This document shows, in pieces, positions 25,945 to 34,471 of a stretch of 64,000 nt of DNA. Origin of the DNA: Sphingomonas natans (lineage in GTDB: Bacteria > Pseudomonadota > Alphaproteobacteria > Sphingomonadales > Sphingomonadaceae); the NCBI RefSeq assembly GCF_030546695.1, contig NZ_JAUOTP010000006.1, positions 186,001 to 250,000 on the forward strand, given 5' to 3'. The position numbers and the translations under genes were made by a program. Every line of letters starts with the position of its first letter. Position 1 is the first letter of the stretch. Under the pieces are notes generated by a model. That model saw only the letters and a list, made by a program, of their open reading frames with translations, ran no database searches and was not told the DNA's origin.

Positions 25945-26749
25945 GGCCGGCTATGACATCACGTTCAACGTCGATCAGCCGACGCCTTTGCTGGCGATGC
26001 TCAGCGTGCATCCGTCGCGCAACCGCGATCTGCAGACCCCGCACCGGATCGAGACGAACCCGTCCGTTCCGATCTACGATTATGTCGACGGCTTCGGAAA
26101 TATCGGCACGCGCGTGACGATCCCGGCCGGCGGCATGATGCTCTCAGCCGACTTCACGATCGAGGACAATGGGCTCGTCGATGCGTCGGCGGAAGGAAAG
26201 CTGCAATTGCCGATCGAGCAATTGCCCGATGACGTGCTCGTCTATCTGCTGGGCAGCCGCTATTGCGAGACGGATCGCCTGTCGGATACGGCCTGGGCGC
26301 TGTTTTCGCATATCGAGCCGGGCTGGAAGCGGGTCCAGGCGATCGTGGAATTCACGCACAACCATATCGAATTCGGCTACCAGCATGCCCGGCCCACCAA
26401 GACCGCGTGGGACGCGCATCAGGAGGGCCTCGGCGTCTGTCGCGACTATGCGCATCTCGCGATCACCCTGTGCCGCTGCATGAATATCCCGGCGCGCTAC
26501 TGCACCGGCTATCTGCCCGACATCGACGTGCCCCTGACCGACGCGCCGATGGACTTCGCCGCCTGGTTCGACGTGTATCTCGAGGATGACTGGTACACGT
26601 TCGACGCGCGCAACCTGCACCCGCGGATCGGCCGAATCCTGATGGCGCGCGGGCGTGACGCGACCGACGCGGCGCTGACGACCGTGTTCGGCCGTTCCCA
26701 GCTCACCGGATTTACGGTTCGCGCGCAGCAGATCCTGACGCTTGACTGA
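25934..26749 (+). CDS. Transglutaminase-like protein 2 with catalytic histidine replaced
   Basis: 271 residues, a different subfamily from its neighbour. The conserved beta N-terminal region (YDITFNVDQPTPLLAMLSVHP) leads to the core with GVCRDYAHLAI (Cys about 174) and TFDARN (Asp about 218). Where the partner has a histidine (NTHAW), this protein has alanine (DFAAW, about 204). I recall such substitutions in this branch of the family, so it may be a normal feature and not decay. The end, RIGRILMARGRDATDAA, is typical of the branch. The start overlaps gene 1 by 11 bases. Confidence 0.82.
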   Translation: MLIRAGYDITFNVDQPTPLLAMLSVHPSRNRDLQTPHRIETNPSVPIYDYVDGFGNIGTRVTIPAGGMMLSADFTIEDNGLVDASAEGKLQLPIEQLPDDVLVYLLGSRYCETDRLSDTAWALFSHIEPGWKRVQAIVEFTHNHIEFGYQHARPTKTAWDAHQEGLGVCRDYAHLAITLCRCMNIPARYCTGYLPDIDVPLTDAPMDFAAWFDVYLEDDWYTFDARNLHPRIGRILMARGRDATDAALTTVFGRSQLTGFTVRAQQILTLD

Positions 26750-28802
26750 CGCGCCTGGCGCAAACCTCCTGTTGCGCGCATGGGATGGGCCGTTCGGCGC
26801 GCCGTCCTTCGATGCGATCCATGTCGCCGATTTCCTGCCCGCGTTCGAGATCGCCATTGCCGAGCATCGGCGCGAGATCGATGCGATCACGGCAGACCCC
26901 ACCCCGCCAGGCTTCGACACTGTCATCGCCGCGATGGAGCGCGCGGGCGAGCGCCTGTCGCGCGTGCGCCGGCTGTTCTGGATGCTGGCCTCGGCGCGGT
27001 CCGATGACGCGATCCGATCGATCGAGGGCGACGTGTCGGCAATGCTGAGCCGGCATGGCGCGTCGATCGATCATGATCCTACGCTGTTTGCGCGCGTCGC
27101 CGCGGTGCATCTGGCGCGCGAGCGGCTCGGGCTCGATGCCGAGCAGCTGCGCCTCACCGAAAAGGTGCATCGCGGGTTCGTGTGGGGCGGGGCGGCGCTC
27201 GAAGGCGAAGCCAAGCTGCGGTTCGCCGCGATCGACGAGCGGCTGGCGGCCCTGTCGATCCGGTTCGGGCAGAATGTGCTGGCGGCGACGGCGGGCTGGA
27301 CGATGCTCCTCGACGCCCAGGACCTGTCGGGCATCCCGGCGGACGTGTGCGAGGGGGCCGCGCAGAAGGCGAAATCGCAGGGGCACGAGGGCCGCTTCCT
27401 GTTCACGCTCGATCGCGGCGATTTCGAGGTCGTTCTGACCTATAGCGACCGTCGGGACATACGCGAGCGGATGTGGCGCGCGTTCACCGGGCGGTGCGAC
27501 GGCGGCGAGCATGACAATCGGCCGATCATCGCCGAGATGCTGCGGCTGCGCCAGGAAAGCGCGCGGCTCTTGGGTTATGCTTGCTATGCTGATTACCGCC
27601 TCGACGGCAGCATGGCCGCCGGACCCGAGGCGGCCGATGCTCTGCTCCGTCGCGTGTGGGCGCCCGCACGCACCCAGGCACTGGCCGAAGGCGCCGTGCT
27701 TCAGGAGATGATCGACGCCGAGGGTGGCGGCTTCATGCTCGCGGCGTGGGACTGGCGTTATCATGCGGAGCGGGTCCGCCGCGCGCAGCACCAAGTAGAT
27801 ATGGCAGCGATCCGGAGCCATCTCCGGCTCGGCGCGGTGCGCGATGCGGCCTTCGCGGTCGCCGGGCGGCTCTATGGATTGCGCTTCGAGCAGCGGCCCG
27901 AACTGCCGGTCTATGCCGCCGATGTGCTGGCCTGGGCGGTCACCAATGCGGACGGAGCCGATGTCGGGCTCCTCTACACCGACCATTTGGCGCGGGCCGA
28001 CAAGCATGGCGGCGCGTGGATGGGCAGCCTGCGCGTGCAGGAGAAGATGGATGGCCCGGTCACCCCGATCGTCTATGTCGTCGCCAATTTCGCGCGCGCG
28101 GCCGATCCGCTGGAGACGGCCCTGTCGCTCGACGAGGCGCGGACGCTCTTCCACGAATTCGGCCACGCATTGCATATGCTGCTCTCCGACGTGACCTATC
28201 CGAGCCTGGCGGGCACCGCCGTCGCGCGCGACTTCGTCGAGTTTCCTAGCAAGCTGATGGAGCATTGGATCGTCGCGCCCGAGATTCTGCGCGACCTTGG
28301 CATGCCGGAAGAGCTGATCGAGGCGATCGGACGCGTCGACGATTTCGGGCAGGGGTTCGCGACCGTCGAGCTCACCGCATCCTCGATCGTCGATTTGGCG
28401 ATCCACCGCGCCGATGCCGACGGCCTCGATCCCGCCGAATTCGAGCGGCGGACGCTTGCCGAGATCGGCATGCCCGACGCCATCGCGATGCGCCACCGCC
28501 TGCCGCACTTCACGCACGTCTTCGACGGCGGCTATGCCAGCGCTTATTACAGCTATCTGTGGTCGGAAGTGCTCGACGAGGATGCGTTCGGCGCGTTCAT
28601 CGAAGCGGGTAACGTGTTCGACCGGGGGGTCGCGGTCCGGCTTCGCCGCGAAGTGCTCGCACCGGGCGACAGCCGCGATCCGCTACAATCCTACATCGCG
28701 TTTCGCGGACGTGCGCCCGACGAGGCGCCCCTGTTGGCGGCGCGACGATTGATCGCCGACGGCGGCATCGCGGATACCGCCGTCGTGCGGGACGGCGTCT
28801 AG
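26742..28802 (+). CDS. M3-family metallopeptidase (oligopeptidase / dipeptidyl carboxypeptidase)
   Basis: 686 residues, cytoplasmic. Zinc motif HEFGH at about residue 471 with the third ligand glutamate about 25 residues later (FVEFPSKLMEHW), plus GYASAYYSYLWSEVL near the C-terminus, typical of Dcp/OpdA. It degrades short peptides. The start is TTG at 26742, overlapping the previous stop; it is chosen because the protein then begins as in homologues and no ATG lies close. The stop codon shares CTAG with the convergent small membrane-protein gene. Together with two transglutaminase-like genes it may process crosslinked or unusual peptides (inference). Confidence 0.87.
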   Translation: MTDAPGANLLLRAWDGPFGAPSFDAIHVADFLPAFEIAIAEHRREIDAITADPTPPGFDTVIAAMERAGERLSRVRRLFWMLASARSDDAIRSIEGDVSAMLSRHGASIDHDPTLFARVAAVHLARERLGLDAEQLRLTEKVHRGFVWGGAALEGEAKLRFAAIDERLAALSIRFGQNVLAATAGWTMLLDAQDLSGIPADVCEGAAQKAKSQGHEGRFLFTLDRGDFEVVLTYSDRRDIRERMWRAFTGRCDGGEHDNRPIIAEMLRLRQESARLLGYACYADYRLDGSMAAGPEAADALLRRVWAPARTQALAEGAVLQEMIDAEGGGFMLAAWDWRYHAERVRRAQHQVDMAAIRSHLRLGAVRDAAFAVAGRLYGLRFEQRPELPVYAADVLAWAVTNADGADVGLLYTDHLARADKHGGAWMGSLRVQEKMDGPVTPIVYVVANFARAADPLETALSLDEARTLFHEFGHALHMLLSDVTYPSLAGTAVARDFVEFPSKLMEHWIVAPEILRDLGMPEELIEAIGRVDDFGQGFATVELTASSIVDLAIHRADADGLDPAEFERRTLAEIGMPDAIAMRHRLPHFTHVFDGGYASAYYSYLWSEVLDEDAFGAFIEAGNVFDRGVAVRLRREVLAPGDSRDPLQSYIAFRGRAPDEAPLLAARRLIADGGIADTAVVRDGV

Positions 28803-28945
28803 ACGCGGCGCCCCTGGATCAGCTGAACGATCACAACGATCACGGCGACGACGAGGATGAGGTGGATCAGGCCACCTCCGACGTGGAACGCGAACGCGCC
28901 CAGCAGCCACAGGACGACGAGGACGGCGGCGATCGTAAACAGCAT
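28799..28945 (-). CDS. Lmo0937-type small membrane protein
   Basis: 48 residues, nearly all hydrophobic, with two transmembrane helices (FTIAAVLVVLWLLGAFAF and GGGLIHLILVVAVIVVIVQL) and a basic end QGRRV. This is the Lmo0937 / DUF5670 family, widespread and stress-associated but without a known mechanism. AAGGGAGAA precedes ATG 28945. The sequence GGGAAC about 45 bases upstream may belong to a general-stress (EcfG-type) promoter. Confidence 0.75.
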   Translation of the reverse strand: MLFTIAAVLVVLWLLGAFAFHVGGGLIHLILVVAVIVVIVQLIQGRRV

Positions 28946-29217
28946 GTTGGTTCTCCCTTGCGCGGGGAGAAGCGATGCAAGGGCGAAACGTTCCCGATCG
29001 ACCGTTTTGCCCGACGATATCGCGACTGCCGACCTACATTCCGCCGAAAACGCCTCAGCCCAAAGATTCTCTACCAATGCTGTAGGATATACGTTCTGGC
29101 CGTCTCCCCAACCTCCCCCTAGTTCCGCGACAGGCTGCGGACAGGACTCTTCCTCCGCCACGCAGCGGGGCAAGGGACCGGCCACGCCCGGATCGGTCTC
29201 GACCTGGGAGCATCGCA

Positions 29218-30126
29218 ATGGGCATCGAACCGGATCTGACTACCGGCATGGGCAGCTATTGGCGGCTGGACGAGGTCCTCGCCGAACTGCGCGTGGTGCG
29301 CGAGAATTGGCGCGCCGCGCATCCGCGCAACCGCGAGCATGGCTCGGCCACCTTCCCTTCGCGCCGCACGCTGGAGGAGGTCATGTCGATCCTCTGCGGC
29401 GTGCTGTTCCCGCTGCGGCTGGGGCCCAGCTATGTCCGCGCCGACAATGAGGCGGCCTATGTCGCCGAGACGCTGGAAAACGGCCTGAGCCACCTCTACG
29501 GCCAGCTCCGGCGCGAACTCGCTTACTCGTCGGTCGGCGGCGCGGAGGAGGCGACCGATGCGGAGGCGCGGCGGATCATCGGCGCGTTCGCGCATGATCT
29601 GCCTTCGATCCGCACATTGCTGGACACCGATGTCGAGGCGGCGTTCGCGAACGATCCGGCGGCGCGCAGCGTGGACGAAATGCTGCTTTGCTATCCCAGC
29701 CTGCTCGCGATCATCCATTATCGCGTGGCGAGCCGCCTGCACCGGCTGGGCGCCCCGCTCGTTGCGCGGATCATCGGCGAGATCGCGCATTCCGATACGG
29801 GCATCGACATCCACCCCGGCGCGACGATCGGCCACAGCATCTTCATCGATCACGGTACCGGCCTCGTCATCGGCGAGACCGCTGTCATCGGCGATCGCGT
29901 CCGGCTCCACCAGTCGGTCACGCTCGGCGGGCCGGCGGGGCCGCTCGAGGAGGGCCGCGGCCGGCCGCGCCATCCGGTGATCGAGGACGACGTGATCATC
30001 TACGCGGGCGCGACCTTGCTCGGCCGGATCGTCATCGGTGCGCGATCGATCGTCGGCGGCAATGTGTGGCTGACCGAGACTGTGCCGCCGGACAGCCGCG
30101 TCGAGCAGGCTCGTCCGACATTCTGA
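29218..30126 (+). CDS. Serine O-acetyltransferase
   Basis: 302 residues, of the longer EpsC/SrpH-like form. An N-terminal helical region (1-150) is followed by the left-handed beta-helix of hexapeptide repeats: GIDIHPGATIGHSIFIDHG, IGETAVIGD, then VTLGG and GATLLGRIVIGA. It transfers acetyl from acetyl-CoA to serine, giving O-acetylserine for cysteine synthesis. A cysteine synthase gene is not adjacent. The region 28946-29217 upstream has no gene I can identify. An inverted repeat TCCTAT/ATAGGA follows at 30174-30192. Confidence 0.85.
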   Translation: MGIEPDLTTGMGSYWRLDEVLAELRVVRENWRAAHPRNREHGSATFPSRRTLEEVMSILCGVLFPLRLGPSYVRADNEAAYVAETLENGLSHLYGQLRRELAYSSVGGAEEATDAEARRIIGAFAHDLPSIRTLLDTDVEAAFANDPAARSVDEMLLCYPSLLAIIHYRVASRLHRLGAPLVARIIGEIAHSDTGIDIHPGATIGHSIFIDHGTGLVIGETAVIGDRVRLHQSVTLGGPAGPLEEGRGRPRHPVIEDDVIIYAGATLLGRIVIGARSIVGGNVWLTETVPPDSRVEQARPTF

Positions 30127-30173
30127 GACGAACGTCGCGATCGATCCTGCGATATGCCCCATCGCGATAGATT

Positions 30174-30192
30174 TCCTATGCGTCCGATAGGA
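30174..30192. repeat. Inverted repeat between serine acetyltransferase and lipoprotein genes
   Basis: Perfect arms TCCTAT (30174-30179) and ATAGGA (30187-30192) around seven bases. It could be an operator for the lipoprotein gene 94 bases downstream or a weak terminator; there is no T-run. Confidence 0.35.
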
Positions 30193-30285
30193 TTTCCATC
30201 GTTGCCCCCGGAGCCGGATCGATGCTGAGTGCGGCCTCCTCCGACGCATCGCGATCGGAGCCGCCAAAGCACGAAGGGGCATTGC

Positions 30286-30486
30286 ATGAAAAAGGCCATC
30301 TCGATCCTGTCGCTGACGCTCGCGGCCGCCGGCCTTTCGGCCTGCTCCAAATCGGCCGAGCAGAATGTGACGACAGAAAATCTGAGCAATTCCGTCGACG
30401 TGGGTGCGACCGACAATCTTGGCGAAATCGCGCCGAACGCGAGCGACGCGTCGGGCATCGAGAATGTCAGCAACGCGACCTCCTGA
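30286..30486 (+). CDS. Small lipoprotein, hypothetical
   Basis: 66 residues with a classic lipoprotein signal MKKAISILSLTLAAAGLSAC (Cys20), then an acidic, Asn/Ser-rich tail (NVTTENLSNSVDVGATDN) that looks unstructured. GAAGGGG precedes ATG 30286; upstream in-frame codons lack a binding site. Function unknown. Followed by a strong terminator, so it is a one-gene unit. It resembles the lipoprotein at 24028-24228 in size and design but not clearly in sequence. Confidence 0.65.
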   Translation: MKKAISILSLTLAAAGLSACSKSAEQNVTTENLSNSVDVGATDNLGEIAPNASDASGIENVSNATS

Positions 30487-30530
30487 GCTCATCCTGTCGC
30501 CTTAGGTTTCAGACTCCCGAGGCGTAGCCT

Positions 30531-30562
30531 GCGGCCCGGCTTCGCGCCGGGCCGCTTTTTTT
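30531..30562 (+). terminator. Rho-independent terminator
   Basis: Ten-base perfect stem GCGGCCCGGC/GCCGGGCCGC around TTCGC, followed by seven T. It ends the lipoprotein transcript just before the soxC-like gene. Confidence 0.9.
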
Positions 30563-30574
30563 GGCCGACGCGCG

Positions 30575-31837
30575 ATGCCGGACACGCCTGATCAACACCA
30601 AGAGCCGGTCGCGGGCGGCGGGCTGCTTCATCGCCGCGCGCTGCTCGTGGCGGGCGCGCTTTCGGCGGGCGGACTGGCGACCGGACTGAAGGCGGCAACG
30701 GGTGCGAGGTCGCCCGCGACGATGCTGAAACCCGGCGCGCCGCTTTCCGGCGTCGGCGAGCGCGCGCCCTCTGCCGGCACGATCCAGCGCATCGTCCCGA
30801 GCCTGCCCTTTCCCGGCACCGGATCGTCGCGTACGCCGCTCCAGCTGCTGGAGGGGACGATCACGCCGAACGGGCTGCATTTCGAGCGCCATCATAACGG
30901 CATTCCCGACGTGGCCCCGGCGACGCACGAATTGCTGATCCACGGCCTCGTCCGCCAGCCTCTATTGTTCCGCTACGAGGATCTGCTGCGCTATCCGCGC
31001 GAGAGCCGGATCCTGTTCCTCGAATGCTCTGGCAATAGCGGGACGATCGGCGCCGACACGCCCGTGCAGGGGAGCGCCGGCCAGCTCAACGGGCTGCTAT
31101 CCTGCGCCGAATGGACGGGCGTGCGCCTGTCGACCTTGCTGGACGAAGCGGGCATCGCCCCGCAGGCCCGCTGGGTGCAGGCGGAAGGCGCGGACTCCGC
31201 GGGCATGACGCGCAGCGTCCCGCTGTCGATCTGCCTCGACGATGCGATGATCGCGCTGTTCCAGAATGGCGAGCCGCTCCGCCCGGAACAGGGATTTCCG
31301 ATGCGGCTCCTGTTGCCGGGGATCGAGGGCAATGCCTCGGTCAAATGGCTGCGGCGCCTGAAGGTGATGGCCGCTCCCGCTTTCTCGCGCGATGAGACGT
31401 CCAAATATTCGGACATCCTCGCCGATGGGCGGGCCGAGCTGTTCTCGCTGCGGATGGGCGTCAAATCGGTCATTCTGGCCCCCTCCTTCGGGCTCGACCT
31501 GAAGTGCGCCGGCTTCCGAGAGATAAGCGGCCTCACCTGGTCGGGCCGCGGCCGGATCCGCAAGGTCGAGGTTTCGGCAGACGGCGGCGCAAGCTGGGCC
31601 GAGGCCGCCTTGACCGGACCTGTCTTGCCCAAGGCGCTGACCCGCTTCCGCATGGCCTGGCGCTGGGACGGCGGGCCCGTCACGCTGATGAGCCGCGCGA
31701 CCGACGAAACGGGTGCAGTGCAGCCACCTCGATCGGAGTGGCTTGCCAAATATGGGCCGGGCCAGACCTATCATGCCAACGCGATCCAGAGCTGGCATGT
31801 CGATGCGCGGGGTCGGGTCAGCCATGTCTATGCGTGA
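30575..31837 (+). CDS. soxC: Sulfite dehydrogenase molybdopterin subunit (SoxC-like)
   Basis: Sulfite-oxidase-fold protein of 420 residues. The N-terminus has a twin-arginine export signal (HRRALLVAGALSAGG). The molybdenum-ligand cysteine is in FLECSGNSG at residue 151. The Mo-cofactor domain continues with GADSAGMTRSVP and GFPMRLLLPGIEGNASVKW, and a dimerisation domain ends the protein (KVEVSADGGASW). SoxC oxidises sulfite or protein-bound sulfane sulfur in the periplasm and passes electrons to SoxD, encoded immediately downstream with a 14-base overlap. No soxXYZAB genes are here. Confidence 0.87.
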   Translation: MPDTPDQHQEPVAGGGLLHRRALLVAGALSAGGLATGLKAATGARSPATMLKPGAPLSGVGERAPSAGTIQRIVPSLPFPGTGSSRTPLQLLEGTITPNGLHFERHHNGIPDVAPATHELLIHGLVRQPLLFRYEDLLRYPRESRILFLECSGNSGTIGADTPVQGSAGQLNGLLSCAEWTGVRLSTLLDEAGIAPQARWVQAEGADSAGMTRSVPLSICLDDAMIALFQNGEPLRPEQGFPMRLLLPGIEGNASVKWLRRLKVMAAPAFSRDETSKYSDILADGRAELFSLRMGVKSVILAPSFGLDLKCAGFREISGLTWSGRGRIRKVEVSADGGASWAEAALTGPVLPKALTRFRMAWRWDGGPVTLMSRATDETGAVQPPRSEWLAKYGPGQTYHANAIQSWHVDARGRVSHVYA

Positions 31838-32402
31838 GCACCTGATTGCCGGCGGGCTCGTCCTGTTGGCGGGTGCCGCCTCGGCCCTCGCGCGCGACCC
31901 GGCGGCCGAAACGCCCCGGCTCGGCCGACCGGCTGCGCCCGAGATCGTGTCGCGGCTGGACCTGACCGTCGCTTCGGACGGGACAGGTCTGCCGCCCGGA
32001 TCGGGATCGGTCGTCGAAGGCCGCGCCACCTACACCGCGCACTGCGTGGCCTGTCACGGCGCCGCCGGCAGCGGCGGCGTGGCCGACCGGCTGACGGGCG
32101 GCATCGACACGCTCGCCTCGGCGAAGCCGGTCAAGACCGTCGCCAGCTACTGGCCCTACGCACCGACGCTGTTCGACTATATCCGGCGCGCAATGCCGCT
32201 GACCGCGCCGCAGTCGCTCGACGACCGGCAGGTGTACGGCCTCGTCGCCTATCTGCTCTCGATCGACGGCATCGTCTCCGCCGATGCGCGGCTGGATGCT
32301 ACGAATTTGCCGAAGATCGCGATGCCGAACCGTAGCGGCTTCGTCAGTCTGGAAGGCGAGCGGTTCGACGGCAATCTGGAACGGGGAAAGACGCCCCACT
32401 GA
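31824..32402 (+). CDS. soxD: SoxD-like cytochrome c subunit
   Basis: 192 residues with a signal peptide (EHLIAGGLVLLAGAASALA) and one heme site CVACH near residue 74, followed by the usual mono-heme fold (YWPYAPTLFDYIRRAMP, then QVYGLVAYLLS) and a C-terminal segment MPNRSGFV with a likely methionine ligand. It is the electron acceptor of SoxC. ATG 31824 and ATG 31830 both lie inside the 3' end of soxC; either start gives translational coupling. Confidence 0.83.
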   Translation: MSMREHLIAGGLVLLAGAASALARDPAAETPRLGRPAAPEIVSRLDLTVASDGTGLPPGSGSVVEGRATYTAHCVACHGAAGSGGVADRLTGGIDTLASAKPVKTVASYWPYAPTLFDYIRRAMPLTAPQSLDDRQVYGLVAYLLSIDGIVSADARLDATNLPKIAMPNRSGFVSLEGERFDGNLERGKTPH

Positions 32403-32515
32403 TCCCTTCATAGCGGACGACCCACGGATCGTCTGGGCAGCTATCCCACTTTCGATCGAGCGGCTTACATCGGCCGCGGCCCCGGCCGGGCCGTGGGCCA
32501 TAAGGAGACTGAGAA

Positions 32516-33259
32516 ATGAAGACGGCACTCGTGACTGGCGCGACCTCCGGCATCGGCGAGGCGACGGCGCGCGCGCTGGCGGGTGCGGGCTGGCAGGTCA
32601 TCGCGACCGGCCGCCGCGCCGACCGGCTCGCGCCGCTCGTCGAAGCCTATGGCGCGCTCATCCACCCGGCCGTGTTCGACGTCCGCGACGAGGCGGCGAC
32701 GAATGCGGCGCTCGACGCACTTCCGGAAGCCTTCCGCGGCATCGATCTGCTCGTCAACAATGCCGGTCTCGCGCTGGGCACCGGGCCTGCGCAGCGAAGC
32801 GATCTCGCGCAGTGGCGGACGATGATCGAGACCAACGTCACTGCGCTGGTGACGATCACGCATCGCCTGCTGCCCGGGCTGATCGAGCGGCGCGGCGGCA
32901 TCGTCAACATGGCTTCGGTCGCGGGCAGCTACCCCTATCCCGGAGGCAACGTCTATGGCGCGACCAAGGCGTTCGTGCAGCAATTCTCGCTCAACCTGCG
33001 ATCGGACCTGCACGGCACCGGCGTCCGCGTCAGCGCGATCGATCCGGGGATGGTGGAGACCGAGTTCACGCTCGTGCGCAACGGCGGCGATCAGGCAGCC
33101 TCCGACGCGCTCTATGGCGGCGCGCAGCCGATGACCGCCGAGGATATCGCCACGACCGTCCTGTGGATCGCGAGCCTGCCGGCGCACCTCAACATCAACC
33201 AGCTGGAGCTGATGCCCGTCAGCCAGTCCTTCGCCGGCTTCCAGGTCGCGCGCAGCTGA
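32516..33259 (+). CDS. SDR oxidoreductase, YdfG-like 3-hydroxy acid dehydrogenase
   Basis: 247 residues of the classical SDR fold: TGATSGIG cofactor loop at residue 8, NNAG at about 82, catalytic Ser in ASVAGSYPYPGG and YGATK with the Tyr-Lys pair at about 147-151. Overall sequence matches the YdfG branch, NADP-dependent reductases of malonic semialdehyde and other 3-hydroxy acids (LTEFTLVR-type PGMVETEF segment and end INQLELMPVSQSFAGF). AAGGAG precedes the start. The aldo-keto reductase follows by 33 bases, so the two may be cotranscribed. Confidence 0.85.
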   Translation: MKTALVTGATSGIGEATARALAGAGWQVIATGRRADRLAPLVEAYGALIHPAVFDVRDEAATNAALDALPEAFRGIDLLVNNAGLALGTGPAQRSDLAQWRTMIETNVTALVTITHRLLPGLIERRGGIVNMASVAGSYPYPGGNVYGATKAFVQQFSLNLRSDLHGTGVRVSAIDPGMVETEFTLVRNGGDQAASDALYGGAQPMTAEDIATTVLWIASLPAHLNINQLELMPVSQSFAGFQVARS

Positions 33260-33292
33260 TCCCCTCCCCGACCAACCCCCACGGAGTGAAGC

Positions 33293-34306
33293 ATGCCCGT
33301 ACAGTATCGCTATCTCGGCCGGTCCGGCATCAAGGTTTCCCCGCTCACGCTCGGGACGATGATGTTCGGCGGGCAGACCGACGAGGCCACCTCGCACCGC
33401 ATCATCGACAAAGCGCGCGAGCAGGGCATCAATTTCATCGACACCGCCGATGTCTATAACGGCGGCCAGTCCGAGGTCGTGACCGGCACGGGCATTAAGG
33501 CGCAGCGCGATCATTGGGTGCTCGCCACCAAGTTCGTCAATGCGCGCGGCCCGGGGCCAAACGAAGGCGGCCAGTCGCGCAAGTGGATCATCGAAGGCGT
33601 TGAGGACAGTCTGCGCCGGCTCGGCACCGACTATATCGACCTGCTCTATTTCCACCGCGCGGTGTTCGATGCGCCGCTGGGCGAGGCGGTGCGCGCGATC
33701 GGCGATCTGATCGCGCAAGGCAAGTTGCGCTATTTCGGCGTCTCGAACTTCCGCGCGTGGCGGATCGCCGAAGTCGCGCATCTCGCCGACCGGTTCGGGA
33801 TCGACCGGCCGATCGCGAGCCAGCCGCTCTACAATATTTTCAACCGCGTGGCCGAAGTCGAGCAGCTGCCCGGCGCAGATTTCTACGGCCTCGGCACCGT
33901 TTCCTACAGCCCGCTGGCGCGCGGCGTACTCACCGGCAAATATGATCCAGACAAGGCGCCGGCGGCGGACACGCGCGCGGGCCGAGGCGACAAGCGCATC
34001 CTCGAGACCGAATGGCGGCCGGAATCGCTGGAACTCGCGCGCAGGATCGCGGCGCATGCGAGGGCGCGAGGGATCGATCCCACCCACTTCGCGATCGCCT
34101 GGGTGCTCAACAACAAGCTGGTGACATCGACGATCACCGGCCCGCGCACCGAGGCGCATTGGGACAATTATATCGGTGCGCTGGACGTAACGCTGACGGC
34201 CGAGGACGAAGCCTTCATCGACGGGCTCGTGACGACGGGCCACGCCTCGACGCCCGGCTTCAACGACCCGGGCCATCCGATCGAAGGGCGCGTGGCGCGC
34301 GCATAA
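33293..34306 (+). CDS. Aldo/keto reductase
   Basis: 337 residues, NADPH-dependent TIM-barrel reductase. The catalytic set is visible: Asp/Tyr in FIDTADVYNGG at about residue 50-55, Lys in WVLATKFV at about 80, and His in YIDLLYFHRA at about 118. The C-terminal cofactor motif is in STITGPRTEAHWDNY. Sequence is in the YajO/oxidoreductase-like branch; the natural substrate is unknown. Hairpin arms GAGCGCCTC/GAGGCGCTC follow its stop codon. Confidence 0.87.
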   Translation: MPVQYRYLGRSGIKVSPLTLGTMMFGGQTDEATSHRIIDKAREQGINFIDTADVYNGGQSEVVTGTGIKAQRDHWVLATKFVNARGPGPNEGGQSRKWIIEGVEDSLRRLGTDYIDLLYFHRAVFDAPLGEAVRAIGDLIAQGKLRYFGVSNFRAWRIAEVAHLADRFGIDRPIASQPLYNIFNRVAEVEQLPGADFYGLGTVSYSPLARGVLTGKYDPDKAPAADTRAGRGDKRILETEWRPESLELARRIAAHARARGIDPTHFAIAWVLNNKLVTSTITGPRTEAHWDNYIGALDVTLTAEDEAFIDGLVTTGHASTPGFNDPGHPIEGRVARA

Positions 34307-34309
34307 GCC

Positions 34310-34344
34310 GAGCGCCTCTCGTCCTTGGCGGGCGGGAGGCGCTC
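34310..34344 (+). terminator. Hairpin after aldo/keto reductase
   Basis: Arms GAGCGCCTC (34310-34318) and GAGGCGCTC (34336-34344) form a perfect nine-base stem with a 17-base loop, directly after the stop codon. The T-run is absent, so termination strength is uncertain. Confidence 0.5.
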
Positions 34345-34348
34345 TCGT

Positions 34349-34468
34349 TCAGGCGGCCCGGCGAATCCCCGGCGCGCGGCATCGCTGGCAGCGCGCGAAC
34401 CGGCTGACGGGGGCCGGCGGCAGCGACCGCCAGCGATGGAGGCCGATCAGGCAGAAGAAGCGCGCCAC
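34349..34468 (-). CDS. Possible zinc-ribbon micro-protein
   Basis: 39-codon frame from GTG 34468, three bases after the DUF3606 gene stop codon on the same strand. The product starts VARFFCLIGLHRWRSLPPAP and ends with FARCQRCRAPGIRR, so an LIGLHRW segment precedes a CxxC knuckle. This layout recalls small phage and bacterial proteins of the DUF1660 type. No clear Shine-Dalgarno is present; translation would depend on coupling. It is a tentative call. Confidence 0.4.
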   Translation of the reverse strand: MARFFCLIGLHRWRSLPPAPVSRFARCQRCRAPGIRRAA

Positions 34469-34471
34469 GGC

